Assembly: GCF_002887595.1 (NCBI RefSeq)
Contig: NZ_PEBU01000019.1
Span: forward strand, 1 to 52,980
DNA: 52,980 bases
Source of the DNA: Bowmanella denitrificans
GTDB taxonomy: Bacteria; Pseudomonadota; Gammaproteobacteria; Enterobacterales; Alteromonadaceae
Direction: 5' to 3'
A model generated the notes under the pieces. It was not told where the DNA came from and did not search any database. It saw only the letters and a list, made by a program, of their open reading frames with translations. The translations under genes and the position numbers were made by a program. Every line of letters begins with the position of its first letter. The stretch's first letter is position 1. Shown one piece after another: positions 17,515 to 26,223 of this stretch.

Positions 17515-19419
17515 ATGAAAAAGACGCTTAGTGCACTAATACTGACCATTACGGCTGGTGGTGCGTATGCCGCTGACGCGGTAATTCAGGCCTTGCCTTT
17601 TTATCAGGCCGACAAGCTGCAGGGGCAGCAGGTGCAGCCTCTGGTTCGCGATAATGGTCAGTACTGGTTAATCAGCAGTGAAAGCCGTGGTTTGCTGTTG
17701 TTGGATGAACAACAGCAGGTCAGGGCCAGTTTTGCCGGAAACTTTGAGACGCTGGCCTGGCAGCCAGCAGTTAAGCTGGATGGCAAATTAGTGGATTTGG
17801 TCGTCAGCATAGATAACGAGTCAGCTACGACCAAGTTGTTGGCTCTGGACTGGCAAACGCCGGAATTGCGCCTGTTGCAGGACCTGCCAGCAGAGGAAGC
17901 ACAGCTGGAGACTTTGTGTCTTTATGCACATCCGCAAAGCAGCCATCTGTCGTTATTCAGTGTCGACGTGCAAGGCATGGCACACGAACGGATTATCTAC
18001 GACGGCCAGCGTCAGCAACTGGTGAATGTAAAAGTGCGTGATTTTCCAGGTGTGCTGAACGCCAAAGATTGTGTCGCCGATAGCGCCAGTGCCAGCCTGT
18101 ATATAGCCGAAGAATCGGTAGGCGTATGGCGTTATCCTGCCAGCATGGAGGCCGACCCGGTTCGCGAGCCTGTGGCCATGTTGTCCCCTTTTGGTGATAT
18201 TCAGGGAGAGATAACCGACTTGGCCTTGCTGGACGATGGCACTTTGCTGGTGGTGAGTCCAAAGGCCAGAAGTTTGTCGGCGTACCGCACTGATACAGAC
18301 GCCCGTCATTGGCAACTGACAGGTATGGATGAGCCCGAAGCGCTGGGCGCACAGTTGGATAGTGAAGGATTGACTCTGACCTTTTACGATGAAAGTCAGG
18401 ACGCCTATTTAGCGGCTAAGGTCGCGGATTACCAGGCTGGCAATACAAGTAAACAGGAATGGATTGCCAATGTCAGTCCGAGCGCACAAACCACCCCGGT
18501 TGCCCGCTTTGGCGATGCCGCGGACGATCCGGCAATCTGGTTTAATCGTCAGGCTCCGGCGCAAAGCCGGATTCTCGGCACGGACAAGCGTGTGGGTTTG
18601 ATGGTGTATGAACTGGATGGCACGTTAGTCCAGCAGTTGCCGGTAGGCCGGCTGAACAATGTGGATATACGTGGTGATTTTGTGGTGGGTGGTAATCGGG
18701 TCGACCTGGCGGCGGCCAGCAATCGTACCAACAATAGCATCAGCCTGTTTGCGATTGACCCTGAATCGGGTGGGGTCAGTCATTTGCAGGATATTGCCAC
18801 CGACCTGAATGAGGTCTATGGGCTGTGTATGTATCAATCAAAGACCGGTCATTATGTCTTTATCAATGATACTGATGGACGTTTTGCCCAGTACCGTATC
18901 GAAGGCGATAAACATCACCTGAGTGCCACACTGGTCAGGGAATTTGCCGTCAGCAGTCAGCCGGAAGGCTGTGTGGCCGACGATACAACCGGCGTGTTGT
19001 ATCTGGGCGAGGAAGCTAAAGGCATCTGGCGAACCCAGGCCGAGCCACAACCGGCGGTTTTGGAACAAGTTGCCCACACCGGCGATCTGCTGCATGCAGA
19101 TGTGGAAGGCATGGGGATTTACCGCAACGGCAATGACGCCATGTTAATCGTGTCCAGTCAGGGCAACGACAGTTACCTGGCCTTTGGTTTGGACCAACAG
19201 TTCAGCTACCTTGGCCGTTTCCGTATCGCCCTGGACTTGCAGTCGGGAGTGGATGGTGTATCTGAAACGGACGGTTTGGAAGTGACATCCGCCAATCTTG
19301 GTGCAGACTATCCAGCGGGATTGCTGGTAGTACAAGATGGTCGCAACCGTATGCCAATCGCCCCGCAAAACTTTAAGTTGGTGGACTGGCGACAGGTTAA
19401 GGCCGTGCTGGAAAATTAG
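17515..19419 (+). CDS. Beta-propeller 3-phytase with extra N-terminal propeller-like domain
   Basis: This secreted enzyme releases phosphate from phytate, normally with calcium. The 634-residue protein has a signal peptide (MKKTLSALILTITAGGAYAA) and a C-terminal six-bladed phytase domain from about residue 325, with GDAADDPAIWFN, ILGTDKRVGLMVYEL, GRLNNVDIRGDF, RTNNSISLFAID and QPEGCVADDTTGVLYLGEE. The first 310 residues look like an incomplete second copy: residues around 185-205 read CVADSASASLYIAEESVGVW, closely like CVADDTTGVLYLGEEAKGIW of the catalytic half, but without the DDPAIW calcium-site motif. Two-domain phytases of this kind are known, the N-terminal half assisting the catalytic one. 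It is the second gene of the operon with the TonB receptor. Confidence 0.9.
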   Translation: MKKTLSALILTITAGGAYAADAVIQALPFYQADKLQGQQVQPLVRDNGQYWLISSESRGLLLLDEQQQVRASFAGNFETLAWQPAVKLDGKLVDLVVSIDNESATTKLLALDWQTPELRLLQDLPAEEAQLETLCLYAHPQSSHLSLFSVDVQGMAHERIIYDGQRQQLVNVKVRDFPGVLNAKDCVADSASASLYIAEESVGVWRYPASMEADPVREPVAMLSPFGDIQGEITDLALLDDGTLLVVSPKARSLSAYRTDTDARHWQLTGMDEPEALGAQLDSEGLTLTFYDESQDAYLAAKVADYQAGNTSKQEWIANVSPSAQTTPVARFGDAADDPAIWFNRQAPAQSRILGTDKRVGLMVYELDGTLVQQLPVGRLNNVDIRGDFVVGGNRVDLAAASNRTNNSISLFAIDPESGGVSHLQDIATDLNEVYGLCMYQSKTGHYVFINDTDGRFAQYRIEGDKHHLSATLVREFAVSSQPEGCVADDTTGVLYLGEEAKGIWRTQAEPQPAVLEQVAHTGDLLHADVEGMGIYRNGNDAMLIVSSQGNDSYLAFGLDQQFSYLGRFRIALDLQSGVDGVSETDGLEVTSANLGADYPAGLLVVQDGRNRMPIAPQNFKLVDWRQVKAVLEN

Positions 19420-19429
19420 CGGCAATATG

Positions 19430-20380
19430 TCAGTCGGGCCCGATTTGTCCTGAGTCCGGCCCTTGCTGATAACTTATCACCCGGTTTCGCCCTGCTTGCT
19501 TGGCCTGATACAGGGCGTCATCGGCTTCCAGATAAAGTTGTTCGAAACTGGTGTCGCATTCGCGGGTGGTGACGCCGATAGAGGTGGTGACGCGGATGTG
19601 TGCTTGCCCATGATGAATAGTACTGGCCGCCACCGCCTGACAAAGCCGCTGGGCAATTTCCATCGCAGTTTGTGCATCGGTGCTGCCAAGAAATACGGCA
19701 AATTCCTCGCCGCCGATGCGGCCAAAAATATCATACTGGCGCAAAGTCTTCTTAATGGTATCGGCGACTTGTTTCAGTACCGCATCGCCGCCCTGGTGAC
19801 CATATGTGTCGTTAATGTTTTTAAAATGGTCTAAATCCAGTAACAGTTGACTGACCAGCGAGGTATCCCGCCGACAGCGGCTCAGCTCTGACTCCACCGA
19901 CTCGACAAAGCTGCGCCTGTTGGCAATACCTGTCAGTGCGTCAGTCAGAGCCATTTGATGTAAGGTATCTACAGAGCGTATTAACTCCGACTCCATCACC
20001 TTTTGCTTGGTAATATCCTTGGCCTGTACCAGCAGTGCGCCGTCCTGGCGAATCTGCTCCGAGAGTAGAAACCAGCGGCCGTCCATCATATCCACCTCAA
20101 ACAGTCGAAACGGCCGTGAACGACGTTTGGCATTGGCCTGGGTCAACCAGACCTCTATATTATCTGTATCCAGCCTGATGCCACGCCCGATGGCATAGGT
20201 ATGCCGTATCAAGTCGGCAAAGGTCAGGTGCTGGTAGGCTCCTTCAATGCAGAACATCTCTTTGAAGACGCCGTTGCAATAGCACAGCCGATCATCCACA
20301 TCGTAAATTGCGTAGCCATCCCGGCTTTGCTGGATAAACTCAAATAACTGCTGGGCAACACTATGGGCTGTGTCTGTCAT
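19430..20380 (-). CDS. PAS-GGDEF diguanylate cyclase
   Basis: The 316-residue soluble protein has an N-terminal PAS domain (YAIYDVDDRLCYCNGVFKEMF, residues about 20-130) and a C-terminal GGDEF domain (ALTDALTGIANRRSF, LLLDLDHFKNINDTYGHQGGD). The active loop GGEEF (residues 223-227) is intact and the inhibitory site is present as RQYD, so this should be an active, product-inhibited cyclic di-GMP synthase. The ATG at 20380 has GAGATG upstream; a TTG at 20419 is in frame but less likely. It is convergent with the phytase gene, with 10 bases between stops, and divergent from rpsF. Confidence 0.9.
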   Translation of the reverse strand: MTDTAHSVAQQLFEFIQQSRDGYAIYDVDDRLCYCNGVFKEMFCIEGAYQHLTFADLIRHTYAIGRGIRLDTDNIEVWLTQANAKRRSRPFRLFEVDMMDGRWFLLSEQIRQDGALLVQAKDITKQKVMESELIRSVDTLHQMALTDALTGIANRRSFVESVESELSRCRRDTSLVSQLLLDLDHFKNINDTYGHQGGDAVLKQVADTIKKTLRQYDIFGRIGGEEFAVFLGSTDAQTAMEIAQRLCQAVAASTIHHGQAHIRVTTSIGVTTRECDTSFEQLYLEADDALYQAKQAGRNRVISYQQGPDSGQIGPD

Positions 20381-20549
20381 CGGATAACATCTCTGCCTGT
20401 TTGTGATAAGCATAGCCAAGCCCCTGAAATTCGTACCACAAATCAGACACCTGACGGCTTTGTATAGCGTTTCTGAGCGGCGATGGACTCAGATGGTCAC
20501 CCTGTCAGGGCGTAACGGCCTAATAGCGGGCATTCAGGGCAAAATAAGC

Positions 20550-20578
20550 TTGTGTCGACAGTGTGCTTTATATACAAT
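20550..20578 (+). promoter_or_regulatory. Promoter of the rpsF operon with GC-rich discriminator
   Basis: A -35-like TTGTGT and a -10-like TACAAT are 17 bases apart and are followed directly by GCGCGCCC. A GC-rich discriminator is typical of stringently controlled ribosomal promoters. The roughly 85-base leader that follows contains an ACCG element shortly before the ribosome-binding site, which could belong to the S6:S18-binding leader RNA known from this operon in other bacteria. I could not fold it convincingly. Confidence 0.55.
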
Positions 20579-20666
20579 GCGCGCCCTTGATCAGCCCAAC
20601 TATTTTAGTTCCTTGTCTTAAGCAGTCTGGCTGAGCTGCAAGAGGCTACAACCGTAAGGAGCACCA

Positions 20667-21035
20667 ATGCGTCATTACGAAATCATTTTTATGGTCCATC
20701 CAGACCAGAGTGAACAGGTTCCAGGTATGATCGAGCGTTATACCGGAATCATCAAGAACGATGGTGGACAGATTCACCGTCTGGAAGACTGGGGCCGTCG
20801 TCAACTGGCTTACCCCATCGAGAAGCTGCACAAAGCCCACTATGTTCTGATCAATGCTGAAGCATCTGCTGCTGCCATCGAAGAACTGGAAACCGCTTTC
20901 CGCTTCAACGACATCGTACTGCGTAATCTGATTATGCGTACTAAGAGCGCTGTGACTGAGCCATCACCTATGGCTAAAGAAGAGCGTCGCGAAAAGCGTG
21001 AAGACAGAGCAGCTGTAGAAGCTGACGCGGAATAA
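20667..21035 (+). CDS. rpsF: 30S ribosomal protein S6
   Basis: The 122-residue protein begins [20 protein letters not shown] and contains [23 protein letters not shown] and [15 protein letters not shown], the whole S6 core. S6 binds the 16S central domain together with S18. A charged Glu/Lys/Arg tail ([18 protein letters not shown]) ends the protein, as in many gammaproteobacteria. TAAGGAG gives a strong ribosome-binding site. The next gene is rpsR at 19 bases; priB, found between them in E. coli, is not here. Confidence 0.98.
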   Translation: MRHYEIIFMVHPDQSEQVPGMIERYTGIIKNDGGQIHRLEDWGRRQLAYPIEKLHKAHYVLINAEASAAAIEELETAFRFNDIVLRNLIMRTKSAVTEPSPMAKEERREKREDRAAVEADAE

Positions 21036-21054
21036 CAGATTAGGAGACTAGAAG

Positions 21055-21282
21055 ATGGCTCGTTTTTTCAGACGTCGTAAGTACTGCCGCTTCTCGGCAG
21101 AAGGCATCCAGCAGATCGATTTTAAAGACACTGGCCTGCTGAAAAACTACATCACTGAGAGCGGTAAGATCGTTCCTAGCCGTATTACCGGTACCAGTGC
21201 CAAGTATCAGCGTCAGTTGTCAACTGCCATTAAGCGCGCGCGCTTCCTGGCTCTGTTGCCTTACACTGATTCTCACAAGTAA
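21055..21282 (+). CDS. rpsR: 30S ribosomal protein S18
   Basis: The 75-residue protein [17 protein letters not shown] to LLPYTDSHK is a full-length S18, including the conserved [27 protein letters not shown] segment (seen in pieces) that contacts S6 and 16S rRNA. TAGGAGACTAGAAG precedes the ATG. It is the second gene of the rpsF-rpsR-rplI operon. Confidence 0.98.
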   Translation: MARFFRRRKYCRFSAEGIQQIDFKDTGLLKNYITESGKIVPSRITGTSAKYQRQLSTAIKRARFLALLPYTDSHK

Positions 21283-21310
21283 TTGTTGGCGTAACTAAGA
21301 GGTAGCAAAG

Positions 21311-21763
21311 ATGGAAATCATTCTACTAGACAAAATCGCCAACCTGGGCGGTTTGGGTGACCAGGTCACCGTAAAATCAGGTTTTGCCCGTAACTTCCTG
21401 TTCCCTCAAGGTAAGGCTGTGCCTGCCACTAAGGACAACGTAGAGAAGTTCGAGCAGCGTCGTGCCGAGCTGGAAGCCAAAATTGCTGAGCAATTGTCTG
21501 CTGCACAAGCACGTGCCGCCAAACTGGCTGAACTGGCTGAAGTCACTATCGCTGCCCCGGCTGGCGACGAAGGCAAGCTGTTCGGTTCTGTTGGTACTCG
21601 TGACATCGCTGACGCCCTGACGGCGGCCGGTGTTGAAGTATCCAAAGCTGAAGTAAAACTGCCGCACGGCACACTGCGTGAATGTGGTGAGTTCGAGGTG
21701 GACCTGCAACTTCACTCTGAAGTGATTGCTCAGGTTAAAGTTGTTATCATCGCTGAAGCTTAA
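21311..21763 (+). CDS. rplI: 50S ribosomal protein L9
   Basis: The 150-residue protein has the L9 N-terminal globular domain ([38 protein letters not shown]), the connecting long helix ([20 protein letters not shown]) and the C-terminal domain ([38 protein letters not shown]). It lies at the base of the L1 stalk in the large subunit. It closes the operon, with a strong terminator 20 bases downstream. In many gammaproteobacteria dnaB follows closely; here it is 5.6 kb away. Confidence 0.98.
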   Translation: MEIILLDKIANLGGLGDQVTVKSGFARNFLFPQGKAVPATKDNVEKFEQRRAELEAKIAEQLSAAQARAAKLAELAEVTIAAPAGDEGKLFGSVGTRDIADALTAAGVEVSKAEVKLPHGTLRECGEFEVDLQLHSEVIAQVKVVIIAEA

Positions 21764-21782
21764 TCGCTAACGCGCTGATGAG

Positions 21783-21810
21783 AAAGCCGCCTTTGGGCGG
21801 CTTTTTATTT
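21783..21810 (+). terminator. Terminator of the rpsF-rpsR-rplI operon
   Basis: The stem AAAGCCGCC / GGCGGCTTT with a TTTG loop is followed by TTTTATTT. It overlaps the stop codon of the convergent DUF2244 gene. Confidence 0.93.
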
Positions 21811-22335
21811 GTCTGTTTCTGGTTCTGACGGCATGGCAACAATGCTGTTTTGGCCGCGAAATGTAATTGGCACATGCAAGTCTCTGAGTGCCGAAAGCAG
21901 CTTTCGTTGGTCGTCCTGATTAAGGTACTCGCCAATCGGTAAACGCTGTTGATTACCTAACAATACCAGCCTGTCTCCACTTAATGAATGTCGGGCTTTT
22001 TCCACCAATATTAAGCTGTTTTCACGTGGAAATTGCCAGCGTCTTTTAGGGTAATGTTGGCCCCATTGCACATCAATGCAGTGCGCAGATACCTTGATTA
22101 CCTGTTGGTGATAGGTGTATTTACACACCTTGAAAGCCAGTGCCGCCAGCAATGCCACTTCCAAGCCTGCAAAAGGCAGGATCAACCATGCGCCGGCCAG
22201 GCTCCAGGCCAGTGCCACTAGAATAGCAACACAGCTCAAGCCGCTAATCAGCCATTTGGTTTGTGACCATGAAGCGGAACGGTTGGGGCGCAGGCAGATT
22301 TGATTCACCCCATTGCGGTGGCTGATTGAGACCAT
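21805..22335 (-). CDS. DUF2244-family inner-membrane protein
   Basis: The 176-residue protein starts with a conserved CLRPNRSASWSQTKW segment, then two close membrane helices (LISGLSCVAILVALAWSLA and WLILPFAGLEVALLAALAF), then a soluble beta-rich domain (WQFPRENSLILVEKARHSLSG, RLPIGEYLNQDDQRKLLSAL). RPNRS followed by the ALAGAWLILPFAGLE type of hairpin is the hallmark of DUF2244. The role is unknown; relatives are often near cytochrome oxidase genes, but not here. It is convergent with rplI, its stop inside that terminator. No clear ribosome-binding site precedes the ATG. Confidence 0.8.
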   Translation of the reverse strand: MVSISHRNGVNQICLRPNRSASWSQTKWLISGLSCVAILVALAWSLAGAWLILPFAGLEVALLAALAFKVCKYTYHQQVIKVSAHCIDVQWGQHYPKRRWQFPRENSLILVEKARHSLSGDRLVLLGNQQRLPIGEYLNQDDQRKLLSALRDLHVPITFRGQNSIVAMPSEPETDK

Positions 22336-22427
22336 AATTGTTTCGTCAACGCTACCCTGAAAAAGTGTGCAGGCTGTTCAAGTCTTGCACAATCTCTGAC
22401 ATTTTGCTTTAATCCCCATCCCGCCTC

Positions 22428-22495
22428 ACAGGGACGACCCTGTCTGTGATGTTCACGCAAGGCTTATGCAGGGACGACCCTGCCATTATGGAGGA
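22428..22495 (+). promoter_or_regulatory. Guanidine-II riboswitch (mini-ykkC)
   Basis: Two almost identical short hairpins, ACAGGG-ACGA-CCCTGT (22428-22443) and GCAGGG-ACGA-CCCTGC (22468-22483), are separated by 24 bases. Paired stems with ACGR tetraloops are the defining feature of the guanidine-II class, in which each loop binds a guanidinium ion. The second hairpin ends just before the GGAGGA ribosome-binding site of sugE (22490-22495), so control is probably translational: guanidine stabilises the hairpins and frees the ribosome-binding site. The downstream gene is a guanidinium exporter, the expected partner. Confidence 0.95.
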
Positions 22496-22502
22496 AACTC
22501 TG

Positions 22503-22817
22503 ATGGCATGGTTGATACTGTTTGCCGCTGGTGTGTTAGAAGTAGTCTGGGCTGTCGCCCTTAAGCAATCCAAAGGCTTGTCTGAGCCAAAATCATTAAT
22601 TATTGCCGTTGTGGCCATGATTCTCAGTCTGGGCCTCTTGGCTATGGCGCTGCGAACGCTGCCTTTAAGTGTGGGTTATGCCGTATGGACCGGAATCGGC
22701 GTGCTAGGGGCTTCTCTGGTGGGTATTTTATGCTTGGGAGAAAGTCTGAACGGCACTAAATTACTTGCGTTGCTGCTGCTGGCCAGCGGTATTCTATTGA
22801 TGAAAATCAGCCACTAG
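22503..22817 (+). CDS. sugE: Guanidinium exporter, SMR family (Gdx/SugE)
   Basis: The 104-residue protein has four membrane helices and matches E. coli SugE (Gdx) throughout: MAWLILFAAGVLEVVWAVAL with the essential Glu in helix 1, KQSKGLSEPKS, LRTLPLSVGYAVWTGIGVLG and ILCLGESLNGTKLL. It works as an antiparallel dimer that exports guanidinium in exchange for protons across the inner membrane. GGAGGAAA lies before the ATG at 22503; an in-frame upstream start at 22446 would run through the riboswitch and is rejected. Its expression should be induced by guanidine. Confidence 0.95.
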   Translation: MAWLILFAAGVLEVVWAVALKQSKGLSEPKSLIIAVVAMILSLGLLAMALRTLPLSVGYAVWTGIGVLGASLVGILCLGESLNGTKLLALLLLASGILLMKISH

Positions 22818-22828
22818 TGGAGGGGCTT

Positions 22829-23236
22829 ATGCAGGCGATTACCAATTTGCAGCAACTAATATACACAATGCAACCGGTGCTACATGCGCCCTGTTATGTA
22901 TTTGCTACTCTCCCCCCAGGCCTGGCCATACCTGTGGGGGTAAAAATGTTGTTCGAGGAAGTGGAAGGCTGGACCGCCATTTTAACTGAGCAGAAGGCCA
23001 TGCAATTGGAATTGGCGTATGAGTTTCCTTGCCGCATGATTACCTTGAACGTGCATTCTTCTCTGGATGCTGTGGGTTTTCTGGCCCGCATTACCGCGGA
23101 GTTAGCCAGCTTGAACATGGGAGTGAATCCAGTCTCGGCGTTTTATCATGATCATCTATTTGTACCGGCCGGGCGAGCGGAGGAAGCGTTAGCGGCCCTG
23201 GTTAACTTGAGTCACCAGGGCCAGGTGGTTAGTTAG
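22829..23236 (+). CDS. ACT-domain protein (DUF2241-type), co-transcribed with sugE
   Basis: The 135-residue protein has a two-part arrangement seen in small ACT/DUF2241 proteins: an N-terminal half ([35 protein letters not shown]) and a C-terminal ACT-like half ([57 protein letters not shown]). ACT domains usually bind amino acids or other small molecules. The start at 22829 is preceded by GGAGGGG; a GTG at 22817 overlapping the sugE stop is possible. It follows sugE by 11 bases with no terminator between, so it lies under the guanidine riboswitch transcript. A role in guanidine response is inferred from this only. Confidence 0.8.
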   Translation: MQAITNLQQLIYTMQPVLHAPCYVFATLPPGLAIPVGVKMLFEEVEGWTAILTEQKAMQLELAYEFPCRMITLNVHSSLDAVGFLARITAELASLNMGVNPVSAFYHDHLFVPAGRAEEALAALVNLSHQGQVVS

Positions 23237-24921
23237 ATACTGGTGCGGCGATATTGTCGGTAAGTGGGCATCCAGAAGTTAGCTTCAATTTTGCTCAGCA
23301 ACATTTCATCTGACATTTCCAGTGCCAGGCCTTGTTGCTGGGCGACCTTGCCGACGGCAAAGGCGATATCTTTACTAAGCTGAGCTAGTTCTGTTAAGGG
23401 GGGTAATAACGCCCCTTTGCCTTTATTGGCCAGTGGCGAAGCTTCGGCCAATGTGGTACTGGCGGCCATCAGCATTTCATCAGAAATGTGCCGTGCTTTG
23501 GTTGCCAGCACACCCAGGCCAATACCAGGGAAAATATAGCTGTTGTTGCACTGGGTAATCGGCAAGGTTTTACCTTTGTATGTCACAGGACTGAACGGAC
23601 TGCCAGTGGCGATGATGACTTCGCCATCTGTCCACTCAATAACCTGTTCGGGACGGGCTTCCACTTGTCTGGATGGATTACTCAATGGGAAAATAATGGG
23701 CAACTGACAACCTTGCTTCATGGCCCGGATAACTTGCTCGGTAAATAGCCCGGCCTGACCGGACACACCGATGAGAATATCAGGCTTCGCACAGTGCATC
23801 ACGTCCAGCAGCGAAGCAAACTCGCCACTGAAGTTCCACTCAGCGATATTGTCTTGGGATTGGCATAACGCCTGTTGGAAATCCCGTAACCCTTGCATGC
23901 CATCGGTAAGCAGGCCGTAGCGATCAATCATAAAGATCTGGCTTCTGGCCTGGGCATCAGAAATGCCTTCGGCACACATTTGCTGAATCACCTGCTCAGC
24001 AATCCCGCAACCGGCTGAGCCAGCGCCAACAAATACCACTTTCTGCTCTGACAATTTGGCACCTTTGGTGCGACAAGCGGCCAACAGCGTGCCTACCGTC
24101 ACGGCTGCCGTGCCCTGAATATCATCGTTGAAACAGCACACTTCATTGCGGTAGCGATTAAGCAGAGGCATGGCATTTTGCTGAGCGAAATCCTCAAACT
24201 GGATCATGGCATCCGGCCAGCGGCGCTGCACAGCGCGAATAAAGTCCTCAACAAAAGCGTCGTACTCTTCCTGACTGATACGCTTATGACGGGCTCCCAT
24301 ATACATAGGATCGGCCAGCAATTTTTCGTTGTTGGTGCCTACATCCAGCATCACGGGCAAGGTATAGGCCGGGCTGATACCACCGCAGGCCGTGTACAAA
24401 GACAGCTTGCCAATCGGAATACCCATACCGCCGATGCCCTGGTCGCCTAAACCAAGAATTCGTTCACCATCGGTCACCACAATGACTTTCACTTTGCGCT
24501 TGGTGGCATTATGCAGAATATCGTCCATATGCTGGCGTTCAGCATAGGAAATAAACAGGCCGCGGGAACTGCGGTAAATATCTGAAAACTGCTCACAAGC
24601 GTCACCAACCGTTGGGGTATAGATGATGGGCATCATTTCTTCCAAATGGTCAGCAAGCAGCCGGTAAAACAGTGTTTCATTGTTGTCCTGAATGGCGCGC
24701 AGATAAATATGCTTGTTCAGCGGCGTGTCAAAGCTGGAATACTGCATGTAAGCGCGGCTGACCTGCTCTTCGATACTTTCGTAGCGCGGTGGCAACAAGC
24801 CGTTCAGGTTGAAGGCTTTGCGTTCTTCAGCACTGAAGGCGCTGCCTTTATTGAGTAGCGGCGTTTCCAGCAGGGAAGGGCCGGCGTGGGGAATGTATAA
24901 AGGGCGTTTTTTAGATGTCAT
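23233..24921 (-). CDS. maeA: NAD-dependent malic enzyme
   Basis: This enzyme oxidatively decarboxylates malate to pyruvate and CO2 and links the TCA cycle to pyruvate. The 562-residue protein is the long (SfcA/MaeA) type: [11 protein letters not shown]-like opening, [39 protein letters not shown] with [15 protein letters not shown] (substrate and metal site), [31 protein letters not shown], and the Rossmann motif [16 protein letters not shown]. The ATG at 24921 (AGGATT upstream) is preferred over the TTG one codon earlier. Its end overlaps the convergent ACT gene by four bases. Confidence 0.96.
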   Translation of the reverse strand: MTSKKRPLYIPHAGPSLLETPLLNKGSAFSAEERKAFNLNGLLPPRYESIEEQVSRAYMQYSSFDTPLNKHIYLRAIQDNNETLFYRLLADHLEEMMPIIYTPTVGDACEQFSDIYRSSRGLFISYAERQHMDDILHNATKRKVKVIVVTDGERILGLGDQGIGGMGIPIGKLSLYTACGGISPAYTLPVMLDVGTNNEKLLADPMYMGARHKRISQEEYDAFVEDFIRAVQRRWPDAMIQFEDFAQQNAMPLLNRYRNEVCCFNDDIQGTAAVTVGTLLAACRTKGAKLSEQKVVFVGAGSAGCGIAEQVIQQMCAEGISDAQARSQIFMIDRYGLLTDGMQGLRDFQQALCQSQDNIAEWNFSGEFASLLDVMHCAKPDILIGVSGQAGLFTEQVIRAMKQGCQLPIIFPLSNPSRQVEARPEQVIEWTDGEVIIATGSPFSPVTYKGKTLPITQCNNSYIFPGIGLGVLATKARHISDEMLMAASTTLAEASPLANKGKGALLPPLTELAQLSKDIAFAVGKVAQQQGLALEMSDEMLLSKIEANFWMPTYRQYRRTSI

Positions 24922-25159
24922 CAAACCAATCCTGCATACTGGCGCAGCCAGTCTTTGAGTAATTCCTGGATCATCCCCTATCCTGTGCGGGATTTCCAGT
25001 AAGACCAGTTTGATTGCCGGAATGGAAAGATAAGGTCAGCAGCGCCTTGCACTTTGTTATTGGAAAAATATTTTTCTGGGGCTTTAAACCTCTGTCATTT
25101 ACTCTGCGACATAAAAGGTCAACACGCTCTAACAAGACAACAATAATGGTGGTAGTGCA

Positions 25160-25726
25160 TTGCAAACTCAGGGACAGCTTATCGAAGCAAAGCAACAATT
25201 TGCCGAGCGTGGGTTGCACAGCCTGGTGGACGCTGTCAAACAGGGGGATCGTCAGGCTTATCAGACCTTGTATCAGCAGTATCTTGGTCAGGTGTACGCC
25301 TTATGTTATCGGCTGACCGCTGACAGAGCTCTGGCTGAGGACGTTACTCAGGAAGTCTTTATTCAGCTTTGGCGCAAACTGGACAACTATCGCGGCGACA
25401 GCAAATTCAGCACCTGGCTGCATTCTGTTACCTCAAATGTCTGTGTGTCATATATGCGCAAACAGCGCGGCTGGTGGCACAGAATGTTCAATCTTGAGGA
25501 CAGCGCAGCCATGTATGAGAGTGCAGAAGCGTCGGCAGCCGAGGTGGATCTGGACAGTTATGTGCGGCGCCTGCCACAAAGGGCTCGCATGGTGTTTGTT
25601 CTACATGCCATTGAAGGTTATCGCCATGAGGAAATTGCACAGATGCTGGACATGGCCGTGGGCTCAAGCAAAGCGCAGTTTCATCGTGCCAAACAGCTAT
25701 TGTCGGAGTGGATGGGTTATGAGTAA
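25160..25726 (+). CDS. ECF-family RNA polymerase sigma factor
   Basis: The 188-residue protein has sigma-70 region 2 (YQTLYQQYLGQVYALCYRLT, AEDVTQEVFIQLWRKLDNYR, FSTWLHSVTSNVCVSYMRKQ) and region 4 (LPQRARMVFVLHAIEGYRHE, EIAQMLDMAVGSSKAQFHRA). It would redirect RNA polymerase to an envelope-stress type regulon. The only early in-frame start is TTG at 25160, since stops lie at 25130 and 25112, with a weak GGTGG upstream. Translation may be deliberately inefficient. The gene overlaps the anti-sigma gene by eight bases. Confidence 0.92.
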   Translation: MQTQGQLIEAKQQFAERGLHSLVDAVKQGDRQAYQTLYQQYLGQVYALCYRLTADRALAEDVTQEVFIQLWRKLDNYRGDSKFSTWLHSVTSNVCVSYMRKQRGWWHRMFNLEDSAAMYESAEASAAEVDLDSYVRRLPQRARMVFVLHAIEGYRHEEIAQMLDMAVGSSKAQFHRAKQLLSEWMGYE

Positions 25727-26213
25727 TAAAGAGTTTGAGCAGCAGTTGCAGAATGCCCTGGCCAGTTTACCTAACGAGATCCAGCCCGGGCGCGACCTGT
25801 GGCCGGGGATAGAGCATGCATTGAATAGTCAGGCGGCGGCACCTGCTGTCACTTCCAGCAAGGCAAAGCCTTATTGGGGAATGGCGGCGGCCGTTGCCAC
25901 TGTTGGTCTGCTGGGCTGGTTAGGTTTGACGCAGTTACCTGGTATATCCGATTCAGCTCAGTTGGCGCAGGTGTTAAGCCAGCAGCATCAGCAACAGAAG
26001 CAAGCCTTGCTGGCATCGTTCAGCGGGCAGCCTGCGCTGACAGATAACTGGCAGCAACAAGTGGATGAACTGGACGCTGCGGCACTAGCCATTAAACAAG
26101 CGCTTAAAGAAGACCCCAATAATCCGGCCCTGCTGAAAATGTTGCAGCAGGTCTACCAGCAACAAATTGATTTAATTGAACGGGTGCACGCCCCCGCATG
26201 GCAGAAAATATAG
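25719..26213 (+). CDS. Membrane-anchored anti-sigma factor
   Basis: The 164-residue protein MSNKEFEQQLQNALASLPNE has a short N-terminal cytoplasmic domain (GRDLWPGIEHALNSQ), one membrane helix (YWGMAAAVATVGLLGWLGLT) and a periplasmic Gln-rich helical domain (SQQHQQQKQALLASFSG, ALLKMLQQVYQQQIDLIERV). The plan and the eight-base overlap with the ECF gene identify it as the cognate anti-sigma factor. It lacks an obvious HXXXCXXC zinc motif. The open frame runs much farther upstream inside the sigma gene; the ATG at 25719 is chosen because the product begins sensibly there. Confidence 0.83.
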   Translation: MSNKEFEQQLQNALASLPNEIQPGRDLWPGIEHALNSQAAAPAVTSSKAKPYWGMAAAVATVGLLGWLGLTQLPGISDSAQLAQVLSQQHQQQKQALLASFSGQPALTDNWQQQVDELDAAALAIKQALKEDPNNPALLKMLQQVYQQQIDLIERVHAPAWQKI

Positions 26214-26223
26214 GATGTCACAT

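Noticed and set aside
25437-25718. Long open frame continuing upstream of the anti-sigma gene inside the ECF sigma gene
   Set aside because: The sigma factor is clearly encoded in the other frame there; the anti-sigma product makes sense only from the ATG at 25719.
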